DNA from: an uncultured Pedobacter sp.
GTDB lineage: Bacteria > Bacteroidota > Bacteroidia > Sphingobacteriales > Sphingobacteriaceae
Reading direction: 5' to 3'
DNA: 6,579 bases
Assembly: GCA_946478755.1 (NCBI GenBank)
Contig: CAMLDJ010000305.1
Coordinates: 1 to 6,579, forward strand
The translations under genes and the position numbers were made by a program. This document shows, one piece after another, positions 1-6,579 of the stretch. Position 1 is the stretch's first letter. Each line of letters begins with the position of its first letter. The notes beneath the pieces were generated by a model, which saw only the letters and a program-made list of their open reading frames with translations, was not told the DNA's origin and searched no databases.

Positions 1-290
1 ATCTCGCTTTTCACTTGCAGCGAGTACCGGCCCGGATAGCCACCGATATGGGTCATCCAAACATCTACGTTTTCACAGTTAAAGCGGAGATGCTCGGGAT
101 ATATAGACCGGATCTCTTTGTCGTCAATATTCCCATAAACACCTCTTAACGGCTTAAAAGCAGCAAGACGCTCTGCAACACCAGGCCCAAAGTCGCCCGC
201 ATGCCATATTTCATCACAATCATCAAAATGTTTAAAAACCGCGTCATCCAAAAAACCATGGGTATCTGACATCAATCCTATTTTTTTCAT
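1..290 (-). CDS. YfcE/MJ0936-type metallophosphoesterase, partial (5' end only)
   Basis: This is the N-terminal 96 codons of a calcineurin-like phosphoesterase of the compact YfcE/MJ0936 class (about 160-180 aa in full); the rest lies beyond the left edge. Metal-binding motifs appear in the family order: SDTHG (D9 and H11), HAGD (D33), YGNIDD (N54, with D56/D57 after it) and THIGG (H81). In this family these residues hold a two-metal centre that hydrolyses phosphomono- or diesters in the cytoplasm; the substrate cannot be told from sequence. The start at 288-290 is well fixed, because the in-frame codon at 309-311 is a stop and no other ATG lies between. There is no Shine-Dalgarno sequence, as is usual in Bacteroidota. 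The methyltransferase gene upstream ends 92 bp away on the same strand. I saw no clear promoter in between, so read-through transcription is plausible. The family call is firm; the physiological role is unknown. Confidence 0.9.
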   Translation of the reverse strand, partial: MKKIGLMSDTHGFLDDAVFKHFDDCDEIWHAGDFGPGVAERLAAFKPLRGVYGNIDDKEIRSIYPEHLRFNCENVDVWMTHIGGYPGRYSLQVKSE

Positions 291-382
291 CCGTATATAA
301 TCTGTTTTTCATTTGCGATGATGCTATCAGATTTATTCATCCCACTGTGTGATTTGAAAAATCATGATGGTTTCATAACGAT

Positions 383-1102
383 TTAAAAAGCGAGAAAAAA
401 GTCCTTTAACAGTGTCTTATAGGCACTAGTATAAACACCTTCTGACTGGTAAATATATAAATTCCGATGTGCCGTCGCCTTTTTGTTATAATCCAGGCAA
501 ACAATCCATCTGAATTCAGGCTTGCTTTCATCAGAATGCAGGTGAATGATTAAAGATGGAGATAACGCATAGGCTTCCGCCATGCCGATTAGTTTTTCTG
601 CCTGTTTTACAGGTAAGATGTACCAAAAACTACCTGACTGATTTAATAGCCCTGCTACCCGCAACAACATAGATGCGAAGAACTGCAAGTCAGCATGCCT
701 CGCCAGACCCTTTCTGTGTTCTGGATTTTTGAGATCATTTACAAAATAGGGAGGGTTTGAAACTACCAGGTCATAATTTTTCAGCGCATCGTATTGGGCA
801 AAATCTTCGTGATAGGCCCTGCAGTTCGCTGCAAAAGCTGAGCCCTTGAAATTAGCTTCGGCAGTAAGCGCAGCCAGCTTATCAATTTCAACAGCTTCGA
901 CCTGTGCATCAGGAAAACGCTGCGCCAGCATCATGGCAATTACACCCGTACCTGTTCCAATGTCAAGAATCTGTCTTGCGCCTGCCTGTTCAGCAATAGC
1001 ACCAAGCAAGACTCCATCGGTGTTTATTTTCATAGCGCAGCCCGACTGGTTTACTTCAAATCTTTTAAACTTAAAAATGTTACCCATAGGCTTAAGCTTC
1101 AT
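383..1102 (-). CDS. trmN6: tRNA1(Val) (adenine(37)-N6)-methyltransferase, TrmN6/YfiC family
   Basis: A complete 239-residue class I SAM-dependent methyltransferase. The N-terminal stretch FKFKRF followed by CAMKINTDGVLLGA (residues 22-35) matches the opening of E. coli YfiC/TrmN6 (FKQF...CAMKVGTDGILLGA). Motif I, DIGTGTG, is at 47-53, the acidic SAM ribose-binding residue lies in VEID (71-74), and the catalytic NPPY of N6-adenine methyltransferases is at 116-119. The end, YTSAYKTLLKDFFLAF, parallels the YSEAYTALTQAFYLFM terminus of the E. coli enzyme, and the length is close to its 245 aa. In E. coli the enzyme methylates A37 next to the anticodon of tRNA1(Val); the same substrate is inferred here. 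The start is uncertain: Met1 (1102) and Met6 (1087) are both possible, and Met6 gives the shorter lead into FKFKRF. The gene diverges from purL. A -7-like box at 1133-1140 could drive it and perhaps the downstream phosphoesterase. Confidence 0.88.
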   Translation of the reverse strand: MKLKPMGNIFKFKRFEVNQSGCAMKINTDGVLLGAIAEQAGARQILDIGTGTGVIAMMLAQRFPDAQVEAVEIDKLAALTAEANFKGSAFAANCRAYHEDFAQYDALKNYDLVVSNPPYFVNDLKNPEHRKGLARHADLQFFASMLLRVAGLLNQSGSFWYILPVKQAEKLIGMAEAYALSPSLIIHLHSDESKPEFRWIVCLDYNKKATAHRNLYIYQSEGVYTSAYKTLLKDFFLAF

Positions 1103-1132
1103 GTGGAAGAGAACGCCCCTTCAACGGCCATA

Positions 1133-1163
1133 CAAAGCTACAGAAATCTACTAAAACAGACAG
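1133..1163 (-). promoter_or_regulatory. Candidate Bacteroidota promoter for the trmN6-like gene
   Basis: Read on the minus strand, 1140-1133 is TAGCTTTG, an exact match to the Bacteroidota -7 consensus TAnnTTTG. A CTG at 1163-1161 lies 20 bases upstream and could stand in for the -33 TTG, though it matches only two of three bases. Transcription would begin near 1126, giving a leader of roughly 25-40 bases depending on which start codon is used. The -7 match is seen directly; promoter function is inferred from position. Confidence 0.4.
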
Positions 1164-1204
1164 ATTACTGCAATAAAATGAATGATATATTACACACGAG
1201 CACA

Positions 1205-1232
1205 CTGTTTTAAAATTTTAACGCTAAATTTG
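1205..1232 (+). promoter_or_regulatory. Candidate Bacteroidota promoter for purL
   Basis: TAAATTTG at 1225-1232 matches the -7 consensus TAnnTTTG exactly. CTG at 1205-1207 sits 17 bases upstream, in the place of the -33 TTG with one mismatch. Transcription would start around 1238-1240, leaving a leader of only about a dozen bases, mostly adenine, before ATG 1251. Because the element falls inside the upstream extension of the open frame, it argues against translation from 1182. No purine riboswitch-like structure fits in so short a leader. Confidence 0.5.
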
Positions 1233-1250
1233 CATCTTCAAAAAAAAAGC

Positions 1251-4200
1251 ATGATTTATTTCTTCTTAAGTCCATCCGATACGGTTTTCGCCTTACAAAT
1301 AGAACGAAACCTGTCTACAACCGATATCACAAAATTAGAATGGCTGTTTGGCGGCGCTAAACTACAACAAGAAACTATATTAACTGATTTTTTTGTTGGA
1401 CCCCGCGCAGCGATGGTAACACCATGGAGCACCAATGCGGTTGAGATCACCCAAAACATGGATATTCAGGACATCATCCGCATCGAAGAGTTTCAAAAGG
1501 TGGAGGCAAATTTTGCAGGGTATGATCCAATGCTTTCACAAAAATACGACAGACTTGATCAGGATATTTATACGATAAACATACAACCTGAACCCATCCT
1601 TCAGATTACAGATATCGCAGCATACAACAAACAGGAAGGGCTTTCCTTGAGCGATGAAGAAGTAGATTACCTGAATTTACTGGCACAACAGTTAGGTAGA
1701 CCGCTTACAGACTCTGAGGTATTCGGCTTTTCGCAGGTTAACTCCGAACACTGCCGTCACAAGATCTTTAACGGCAAATTTGTAATAGATGGTGTTGAAC
1801 AGCCTACCTCCCTTTTTAAACTGATCCGTAAAACTTCCGAAGAAAACCCTAATGGTATTGTTTCTGCCTATAAAGATAATGTAGCATTCATTAAAGGACC
1901 AGTAGTTCAGCAGTTTGCCCCGGAACGTGCAGACCTACCTGACTATTATACCTTAAGTGATTTTGAATCTGTGATTTCCTTGAAAGCCGAAACACATAAT
2001 TTCCCGACAACAGTTGAACCTTTTAACGGTGCCGCTACCGGATCTGGGGGCGAGATCAGGGACCGACTGGCTGGTGGGCAGGGTTCTTTGCCACTCGCAG
2101 GTACTGCGGTATACATGACCGCATTATCGAGACTGGAAGAAAACCGTCCCTGGGAAAAAGGCGTAGAAGAAAGAGCATGGCTCTATCAAACGCCAATGGA
2201 CATCCTGATCAAAGCTTCTAACGGAGCCACAGATTTTGGCAATAAGTTCGGACAACCACTCATCACAGGATCAGTGCTCACGTTTGAGCACGAAGAAGAT
2301 TCGCGCAAATTAGGATTCGATAAAGTAATTATGCTTGCAGGTGGAATTGGATACGGAAAAGCAAGTCAGGCAAAAAAACATAAACCTTCAACCGGAGATA
2401 AAATTGTTGTCCTGGGTGGAGAGAACTATAGAATTGGCATGGGCGGGGCAGCGGTTTCCTCTGCTGATACCGGCGCCTTAGGCACCGGCATTGAATTAAA
2501 TGCTGTTCAGCGCTCCAACCCGGAGATGCAGAAAAGAGCAGCCAACGCGGTACGCGGGATGGTAGAGAGCAACCATAACAGCATCATTTCGATACATGAC
2601 CACGGTGCTGGTGGACACCTGAACTGTCTTTCTGAACTGGTTGAAGAAACCGGAGGTAAGATAGACCTGGATAAACTACCTGTAGGCGACCCCACCCTAT
2701 CCTCAAAAGAAATCATAGGCAACGAATCACAGGAACGTCTGGGCCTGGTGATCGGTCAGAAAGATATAGATACCCTGCAAAAAATTGCTGACCGTGAGCG
2801 TTCTCCGATGTACACTGTAGGTACGGTAACAGGCGATCACCGCTTCACTTTCGAATCGGCTACCACGGGGGTTAAACCAATGGATCTGGAACTAAAAGAC
2901 ATGTTTGGCAGTTCTCCGAAGGTAATTATGGACGATAAGACCATAGACCGGAAGTACCAGCCGGTTGCCTATGACAGCACGCGCTTAAACGAATACCTGG
3001 AACAGGTGTTACAACTGGAAGCTGTAGCCGCTAAAGATTGGTTAACAAATAAGGTCGACCGCTGTGTTGGTGGCCGTGTAGCCAAACAACAGTGCGCCGG
3101 GCCATTACAATTGCCACTAAACAATTGCGGTGTAATGGCGCTGGATTTCCAGGGAAAGGAAGGTATCGCTACCGCTATAGGTCATGCCCCCCTTTCTGCA
3201 CTGATTGATGCAGGCGCAGGTAGCCGTGTAGCCATCGCAGAATCGCTTTCAAATATTGTATGGGCACCGCTTAAAGAGGGCCTGAAAAGTGTATCACTTT
3301 CAGCCAACTGGATGTGGGCATGTAAAAATGAAGGTGAAGATGCCAGGTTATATGAAGCCGTAAAAGCATGTTCTGATTTCGCTATCGATCTGGGCATCAA
3401 TATCCCGACAGGAAAAGATTCCCTGTCAATGAAACAGAAATACAAAGACGGAGATGTAATTGCACCAGGTACAGTGATCATATCTGCGGGAGGTCACTGC
3501 GACAATATTACTCAGGTCGTAGAGCCGGTGCTGAAAAAAGACGGAGGCTCAATTTACTACATTAACCTTTCTGAGGATGCTTATAAATTAGGCGGATCGT
3601 CATTTGCCCAGATCTTAAATAAAATTGGCGATGAAACACCTGATGTAAAAGACGCCGCTCAGTTTAAAAATACTTTTAATACCATTCAGCAGTTAATTAA
3701 AGAAGAAAAAATACAGGCCGGGCACGATATAGGCAGTGGAGGTTTAATCACTACACTTTTAGAACTTTGTTTTGCAGATCGCGACCTGGGTGCTAATCTC
3801 GACTTGTCTGAACTGGGTGAACAGGATATCATTAAACTTCTTTTTGCAGAAAATATCGGTATCGTATTCCAGGCTGATGCTGCTGTCGAAACTACTCTTT
3901 CGGCAAATGGAATTAATTTTTATAAAGTTGGGGAAGTTGGCAGTACAGCTACTTTATCCATTAAACATGGCGCGTCACTGTTAAATTTTGATATTGATCA
4001 CTTACGTGACGTGTGGTTTAAGACCTCGTATCTGCTCGATAAAAAACAAAGTGGACCAGCTAAAGCCAAAGAACGTTTTGACAATTATAAAAATCAGGTA
4101 TTAAGATACACTTTTCCAACCCAGTTTGATGGAAAGAAACCTGCCATCGACGAAACTAAACTTCGTCCTAAGGCGGCTATCATACGCGAGAAAGGAAGCA

Positions 4201-4916
4201 ACTCTGAACGCGAACTGGCAAACGCCATGTACCTTGCAGGTTTTGATGTAAAAGATGTGCACATGACTGACCTGATCACAGGAAGGGAAACCCTGGAAGA
4301 CATCCAGTTTATTGGTGCCGTAGGCGGTTTTTCTAATTCTGACGTTTTAGGATCAGCTAAAGGATGGGCAGGTGCTTTTATGTACAATGAAAAAGCTAGA
4401 GTAGCCCTGGAAAATTTCTTTAACCGTCCTGACACCCTATCTGTTGGGGTATGCAACGGCTGTCAGCTTTTTATTGAACTGGGCCTGATCAATAAGGACC
4501 ATGACAATAAACCGAAAATGCTGCACAATGAAAGTCACAAGCACGAAAGCATATTTACCTCGTTAACCATTGCGGAGAACAGTTCAGTAATGCTTTCTAC
4601 GTTGGCAGGCAGTACATTAGGGGTATGGGTTTCACATGGCGAAGGCCGTTTTCAATTGCCTTACGCTGAAGACAAATACAGTATAGTTGCCAAATACGCT
4701 TATGAAAGCTATCCAGCCAGTCCAAACGGATCTGATTACAACACCGCAATGATGTGCGATGACTCCGGACGCCACCTGGTCATGATGCCTCACATTGAAC
4801 GTTCATTGTTTCAATGGCACTGGGCTAATTATCCTCAGGGTCGTAAAGATGAAGTATCGCCTTGGATGGAAGCATTTGTAAATGCACGCAAATGGGTAGA
4901 GCAGCATGCGAAATAA
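1251..4916 (+). CDS. purL: Phosphoribosylformylglycinamidine (FGAM) synthase, single-chain form
   Basis: This 1221-residue enzyme converts FGAR, ATP and glutamine to FGAM, the fourth step of de novo purine synthesis, in the cytoplasm. It is the long one-chain form (E. coli 1295 aa), so separate purS and purQ genes are not needed. In order it has a PurS-like N-terminal region (about 1-130), a linker, two AIR-synthase-like halves (about 200-900) and a class I glutamine amidotransferase (about 974-1221). Signatures are SEHCRHK (165-171), ETHNF (247-251) and PTGKDS (719-724). The amidotransferase triad is complete: C1068 in GVCNGCQ, and H1181 and E1183 in PHIER, matching C1135, H1260 and E1262 of the enterobacterial enzyme. 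The frame stays open back to ATG 1182, but 1251 is preferred: a promoter lies within the extension, the extra 23 residues look like translated spacer, and MIYFFLSPSDTVFALQ is a natural domain start. The gene stands alone, diverging from trmN6, with no other pur gene in the window. Confidence 0.97.
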   Translation: MIYFFLSPSDTVFALQIERNLSTTDITKLEWLFGGAKLQQETILTDFFVGPRAAMVTPWSTNAVEITQNMDIQDIIRIEEFQKVEANFAGYDPMLSQKYDRLDQDIYTINIQPEPILQITDIAAYNKQEGLSLSDEEVDYLNLLAQQLGRPLTDSEVFGFSQVNSEHCRHKIFNGKFVIDGVEQPTSLFKLIRKTSEENPNGIVSAYKDNVAFIKGPVVQQFAPERADLPDYYTLSDFESVISLKAETHNFPTTVEPFNGAATGSGGEIRDRLAGGQGSLPLAGTAVYMTALSRLEENRPWEKGVEERAWLYQTPMDILIKASNGATDFGNKFGQPLITGSVLTFEHEEDSRKLGFDKVIMLAGGIGYGKASQAKKHKPSTGDKIVVLGGENYRIGMGGAAVSSADTGALGTGIELNAVQRSNPEMQKRAANAVRGMVESNHNSIISIHDHGAGGHLNCLSELVEETGGKIDLDKLPVGDPTLSSKEIIGNESQERLGLVIGQKDIDTLQKIADRERSPMYTVGTVTGDHRFTFESATTGVKPMDLELKDMFGSSPKVIMDDKTIDRKYQPVAYDSTRLNEYLEQVLQLEAVAAKDWLTNKVDRCVGGRVAKQQCAGPLQLPLNNCGVMALDFQGKEGIATAIGHAPLSALIDAGAGSRVAIAESLSNIVWAPLKEGLKSVSLSANWMWACKNEGEDARLYEAVKACSDFAIDLGINIPTGKDSLSMKQKYKDGDVIAPGTVIISAGGHCDNITQVVEPVLKKDGGSIYYINLSEDAYKLGGSSFAQILNKIGDETPDVKDAAQFKNTFNTIQQLIKEEKIQAGHDIGSGGLITTLLELCFADRDLGANLDLSELGEQDIIKLLFAENIGIVFQADAAVETTLSANGINFYKVGEVGSTATLSIKHGASLLNFDIDHLRDVWFKTSYLLDKKQSGPAKAKERFDNYKNQVLRYTFPTQFDGKKPAIDETKLRPKAAIIREKGSNSERELANAMYLAGFDVKDVHMTDLITGRETLEDIQFIGAVGGFSNSDVLGSAKGWAGAFMYNEKARVALENFFNRPDTLSVGVCNGCQLFIELGLINKDHDNKPKMLHNESHKHESIFTSLTIAENSSVMLSTLAGSTLGVWVSHGEGRFQLPYAEDKYSIVAKYAYESYPASPNGSDYNTAMMCDDSGRHLVMMPHIERSLFQWHWANYPQGRKDEVSPWMEAFVNARKWVEQHAK

Positions 4917-5004
4917 GAATGCAATTCGCTAGATAAAGTTCCTGATTCATTACAGTAAGAAAGCTAAAAAAAATAAAATAGCCCAGAACAATCTGTATGT
5001 CAAT

Positions 5005-5022
5005 TTGTTGAAATTTAAACAA
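5005..5022. promoter_or_regulatory. 18-bp near-palindrome upstream of the 79-aa gene
   Basis: TTGTTGAAATTTAAACAA reads as an inverted repeat with only one mismatched pair (G at 5010 against A at 5017). It ends 10 bases before ATG 5033 and overlaps a TCAATTTG (5000-5007) that is one base off the -7 consensus. The position and symmetry would suit an operator or a regulator-binding site. AT-rich spacers produce such symmetry by chance fairly often, and no regulator gene is nearby, so function is only a suggestion. Confidence 0.3.
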
Positions 5023-5032
5023 CAATAAAATT

Positions 5033-5272
5033 ATGGAACAATTCAATATCGAAGTAGCCGATAACGAAGGTACCGGTCATACACTTACAGTGAAACCGAT
5101 CAGCGGAGCGCAATACCAGATTTTTGAGCAGGAGGAACGGGTTGCAACCTTAGAAATAGATAAACAAGACAGCAGCCATTGCCGGCAAAGTCTTGATTGC
5201 AGAATCGACCTTTCCGTGATCAATGCGATCAGAGACAGCATCCTCCTACACAATCAGAACGTTTTTAAATAA
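5033..5272 (+). CDS. Small protein of unknown function (79 aa)
   Basis: I do not recognise a named family. The product has no signal peptide and no membrane segment, so it is probably cytosolic. The first two thirds alternate polar and hydrophobic residues as in short beta strands (for example HTLTVKP, AQYQIFEQ, RVATLEID). The last 20 or so residues, LSVINAIRDSILLHNQ, look like one amphipathic helix, giving a beta-rich domain plus helix. Two cysteines, C50 and C56, lie close together between these parts. Coding is supported by protein-like composition, an ATG start in an A-rich context typical of Bacteroidota, a position filling the gap between two real genes on the same strand, and the lack of a competing frame. 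It begins 116 bp after purL, behind a near-palindrome, and is likely its own transcription unit. The function remains unknown. Confidence 0.7.
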   Translation: MEQFNIEVADNEGTGHTLTVKPISGAQYQIFEQEERVATLEIDKQDSSHCRQSLDCRIDLSVINAIRDSILLHNQNVFK

Positions 5273-5358
5273 TGATTATACAAAAATCATATATTTCTTC
5301 AATCATGTGCAACAATCCGATAAATCATGCGTCTTATCTAAAAATACAGACCATCTTT

Positions 5359-5366
5359 TAATTTTG
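5359..5366 (+). promoter_or_regulatory. Candidate -7 promoter element for the GIN-domain gene
   Basis: TAATTTTG is an exact match to the Bacteroidota -7 consensus TAnnTTTG, 26 bases ahead of ATG 5393. Transcription would start near 5372, with a leader of about 20 bases, comparable to the arrangement proposed for purL. I could not find a convincing -33 TTG at the expected distance upstream, so the promoter call rests on the -7 box and its position. Confidence 0.38.
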
Positions 5367-5392
5367 AACACAATTACATTAAATACCGATAT

Positions 5393-6124
5393 ATGAAAGT
5401 CTTATTCGCCATACTGCTTCCTTCCCTACTGTTTTCACAATTCAATAACATTCAGGCAAGCCCTGCTGTAACGACAAATGAGGTCAGACACACGCTCGAC
5501 GACCGGGAAGTAAAGAACTTCAATGGTATAGTCGCCGGTGGTCCTATCGAAGTAATTGTTAAATTTGGCACCAAAGAAAGTCTGAGGTTTGAAGGGGACA
5601 AAGAAGCTATTTCTACGCTTGTTAGTGAGGTAAAGGGCGACAAACTTATCATTCGCCCGAAAACCAGCTGGGTTAGCTGGTCAAAAAAATACGAGAATAA
5701 AAAGATCATTGCCTATGTTACTGCCAAACAGATCAGCAGCTTAACCATGAGTGGCGATGGCAGCATTACCGTATCCGGTAAAGTTACTGCGTTAGAATTT
5801 GCGGCTACCTTAAGCGGATCCGGTTTTATCAAAGCCAATGTAGAAGCAGATAAGATTACAGGGGTTCTGAGCGGTTCTGGAACCGCAAATATCAGCGGAA
5901 CTGCCGACGAAGCCAGTGTTACACTTAGCGGTCCAGGCAGTTTCGGCAGTAAAATGCTTTCTGTTGACCATCTTTCCGCAAGGATAAGTGGTAAAGGCAG
6001 CATTAATATTACGACAAATGGCAAAATTAAAGCGTTGATCAGTGGCTCAGGTCATGTATATTATAGTGGAAACCCTGAAATTGAAAAAACGGTTTTAGGC
6101 TCGGGCGATGTAGTTGAAATGTAG
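5393..6124 (+). CDS. Exported GIN-domain (DUF2807) protein
   Basis: A 243-residue protein with a Sec-type signal peptide (MKVLFAILLPSLLFS..., probable cleavage after NNIQA near residue 22). It has no cysteine, so it is not a lipoprotein, and no type IX secretion tail is visible; a periplasmic location is likely. The early segment FNGIVAGGPIEVIVKFG (43-59) followed by LRFEGD is typical of the Bacteroidota DUF2807 family, often labelled 'head GIN domain' or 'putative auto-transporter adhesin'. From residue 120 the chain carries Ser-Gly turns at 120, 141, 160, 179, 199 and 217, and a last Gly-Ser-Gly at 236-238, spaced 18-21 residues apart as expected for a beta-solenoid. These turns read SGDG, SGSG, SGSG, SGPG, SGKG, SGSG and GSGD. 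No enzymatic residues are evident and the family's role is not well defined; binding or an envelope structural role is a guess. The flanking spacers suggest a single-gene unit. Confidence 0.88.
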   Translation: MKVLFAILLPSLLFSQFNNIQASPAVTTNEVRHTLDDREVKNFNGIVAGGPIEVIVKFGTKESLRFEGDKEAISTLVSEVKGDKLIIRPKTSWVSWSKKYENKKIIAYVTAKQISSLTMSGDGSITVSGKVTALEFAATLSGSGFIKANVEADKITGVLSGSGTANISGTADEASVTLSGPGSFGSKMLSVDHLSARISGKGSINITTNGKIKALISGSGHVYYSGNPEIEKTVLGSGDVVEM

Positions 6125-6211
6125 GCATGCAATAAATTTCTAAAAAATAGAGAAAGGTCAATTAGTTCAGGTTTTTGTTAACTTTAAATTCGAACCAAAC
6201 GTCTGGCCATT

Positions 6212-6579
6212 ATGTTTTTAGAAACGCTTATAATTATTCTCGTTATTATAATTCTTATCATTGTTCTGCAATTAAAAAAGACGGTAAGCGAGAAGCTCGA
6301 ATTCCTGTACCTTAAAATTGAGCAGTTATCGGGTCAGCTGACTGAAAAGAACGCGCCCCTACTTGAAAAACCTCTGGAAACCACAAAAGCTCAGGAAGAA
6401 ACGACCGTAAAACAACCCATCGAAAAAGAAACCTGGAAACCTTTTACACCATATATTTCTGAGTCCGTCCCCGTTCAGGAGACTGTAGCAAAATCATCTA
6501 CTGCAGATGCCAATCCGCAGTTCAATCAATACATTAAGCCTCCTGCTGCCCAAAAGCCCTCTTTTAGGGACCGGAATCC
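6212..6579 (+). CDS. Probable DUF2339-type multi-TM membrane protein, partial (N-terminus)
   Basis: The first 122 codons of a gene that continues past the right edge. Residues 2-20 form one strongly hydrophobic segment (MFLETLIIILVIIILIIVLQL), which looks like an N-terminal membrane anchor. It is followed by a short charged stretch with coiled-coil character (KKTVSEKLEFLYLKIEQLSGQL) and a long low-complexity linker rich in Glu, Lys, Thr, Pro and Gln. The last residues, FRDRN, sit where DUF2339 proteins have a short basic motif just before their conserved FIGEN-like entry into the multi-spanning region. That match is from memory and the diagnostic domain is outside the window, so the family name is provisional. 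The start is fixed by an in-frame stop at 6185-6187 with no intervening ATG. The gene begins 87 bp after the GIN-domain gene; no good promoter was found in the gap. Confidence 0.65.
   Translation, partial: MFLETLIIILVIIILIIVLQLKKTVSEKLEFLYLKIEQLSGQLTEKNAPLLEKPLETTKAQEETTVKQPIEKETWKPFTPYISESVPVQETVAKSSTADANPQFNQYIKPPAAQKPSFRDRN

Noticed and set aside
350..364. TGATTT-GAA-AAATCA hairpin just past the trmN6-like stop codon
   Set aside because: A 6-bp, mostly AT stem with a 3-base loop and no U-tract in the direction of transcription is too weak to call a terminator.
846..1154. A 102-codon open frame on the plus strand opposite the trmN6-like gene
   Set aside because: It is antisense to a strongly supported methyltransferase gene, and its Ala/Ser/Pro-rich product looks like a reverse-strand shadow.
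1233..1250. Possible purine riboswitch or leader element before purL
   Set aside because: Only about a dozen to 18 bases, mostly adenine, separate the promoter candidate from the start codon, which is too short for any aptamer.
4094..4456. A 120-codon minus-strand open frame within purL
   Set aside because: It lies entirely over the conserved glutamine amidotransferase domain of PurL, and its product resembles no protein; it is a shadow frame.
4963..4982. GCTA...TAGC inverted repeat around an A-rich run after purL, considered as a terminator
   Set aside because: The stem is only 4 bp. The U-tract would be on the minus strand, where no gene ends, so it is not a credible intrinsic terminator.
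6134..6156. Imperfect TTTCTA...TAGAGAAA repeat after the GIN-domain gene
   Set aside because: The arms pair over only about 4 bp before a bulge, and no U-tract follows; chance in AT-rich spacer is the simplest explanation.
6179..6192. TAACTTTA and TAAATTCG as -7 elements for the gene at 6212
   Set aside because: Each differs from TAnnTTTG by one base, they overlap, and neither has a TTG at a suitable distance upstream; one cannot be preferred over the other.

Overview
The window looks like a piece of a Bacteroidota chromosome, most likely from the Sphingobacteriaceae (Pedobacter or Mucilaginibacter type). The evidence is AT-rich spacers, starts without Shine-Dalgarno sequences, several exact matches to the Bacteroidota -7 promoter element TAnnTTTG, a GIN-domain (DUF2807) exported protein, and what looks like the start of a DUF2339 multi-TM protein. 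No mobile element, CRISPR array, RNA gene, phage gene or defence gene is visible. This reads as ordinary core and near-core chromosome.

Left part (1-1102, minus strand): the 5' end of a YfcE/MJ0936-type metallophosphoesterase gene runs off the left edge. Before it in transcription order lies a complete TrmN6/YfiC-type tRNA adenine-N6 methyltransferase gene. The two share a strand and are 92 bp apart, so they may be co-transcribed. The 1103-1250 spacer separates the methyltransferase from the divergent purL and carries a -7-like element for each direction.

Centre (1251-4916, plus strand): a complete single-chain FGAM synthase gene (purL) encodes the N-terminal PurS-like region, two synthetase halves and a C-terminal glutamine amidotransferase with an intact Cys-His-Glu triad. 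It makes formylglycinamidine ribonucleotide amidine in de novo purine synthesis. The open frame extends upstream to 1182, but the purL promoter appears to lie inside that extension, so 1251 is preferred as the start.

Right part (5033-6579, plus strand): a 79-residue protein of unknown function preceded by an 18-bp near-palindrome; a secreted 243-residue GIN-domain protein with seven regularly spaced Ser-Gly/Gly-Ser-Gly turns; and the first 122 codons of a membrane protein that resembles the N terminus of the DUF2339 family. The spacers here are 87-120 bp, so these genes are probably separate transcription units, and nothing in the sequence links them to one pathway. I did not find an undescribed biological system. 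The items most worth a second look are the small orphan gene with its palindrome and the GIN-domain solenoid.
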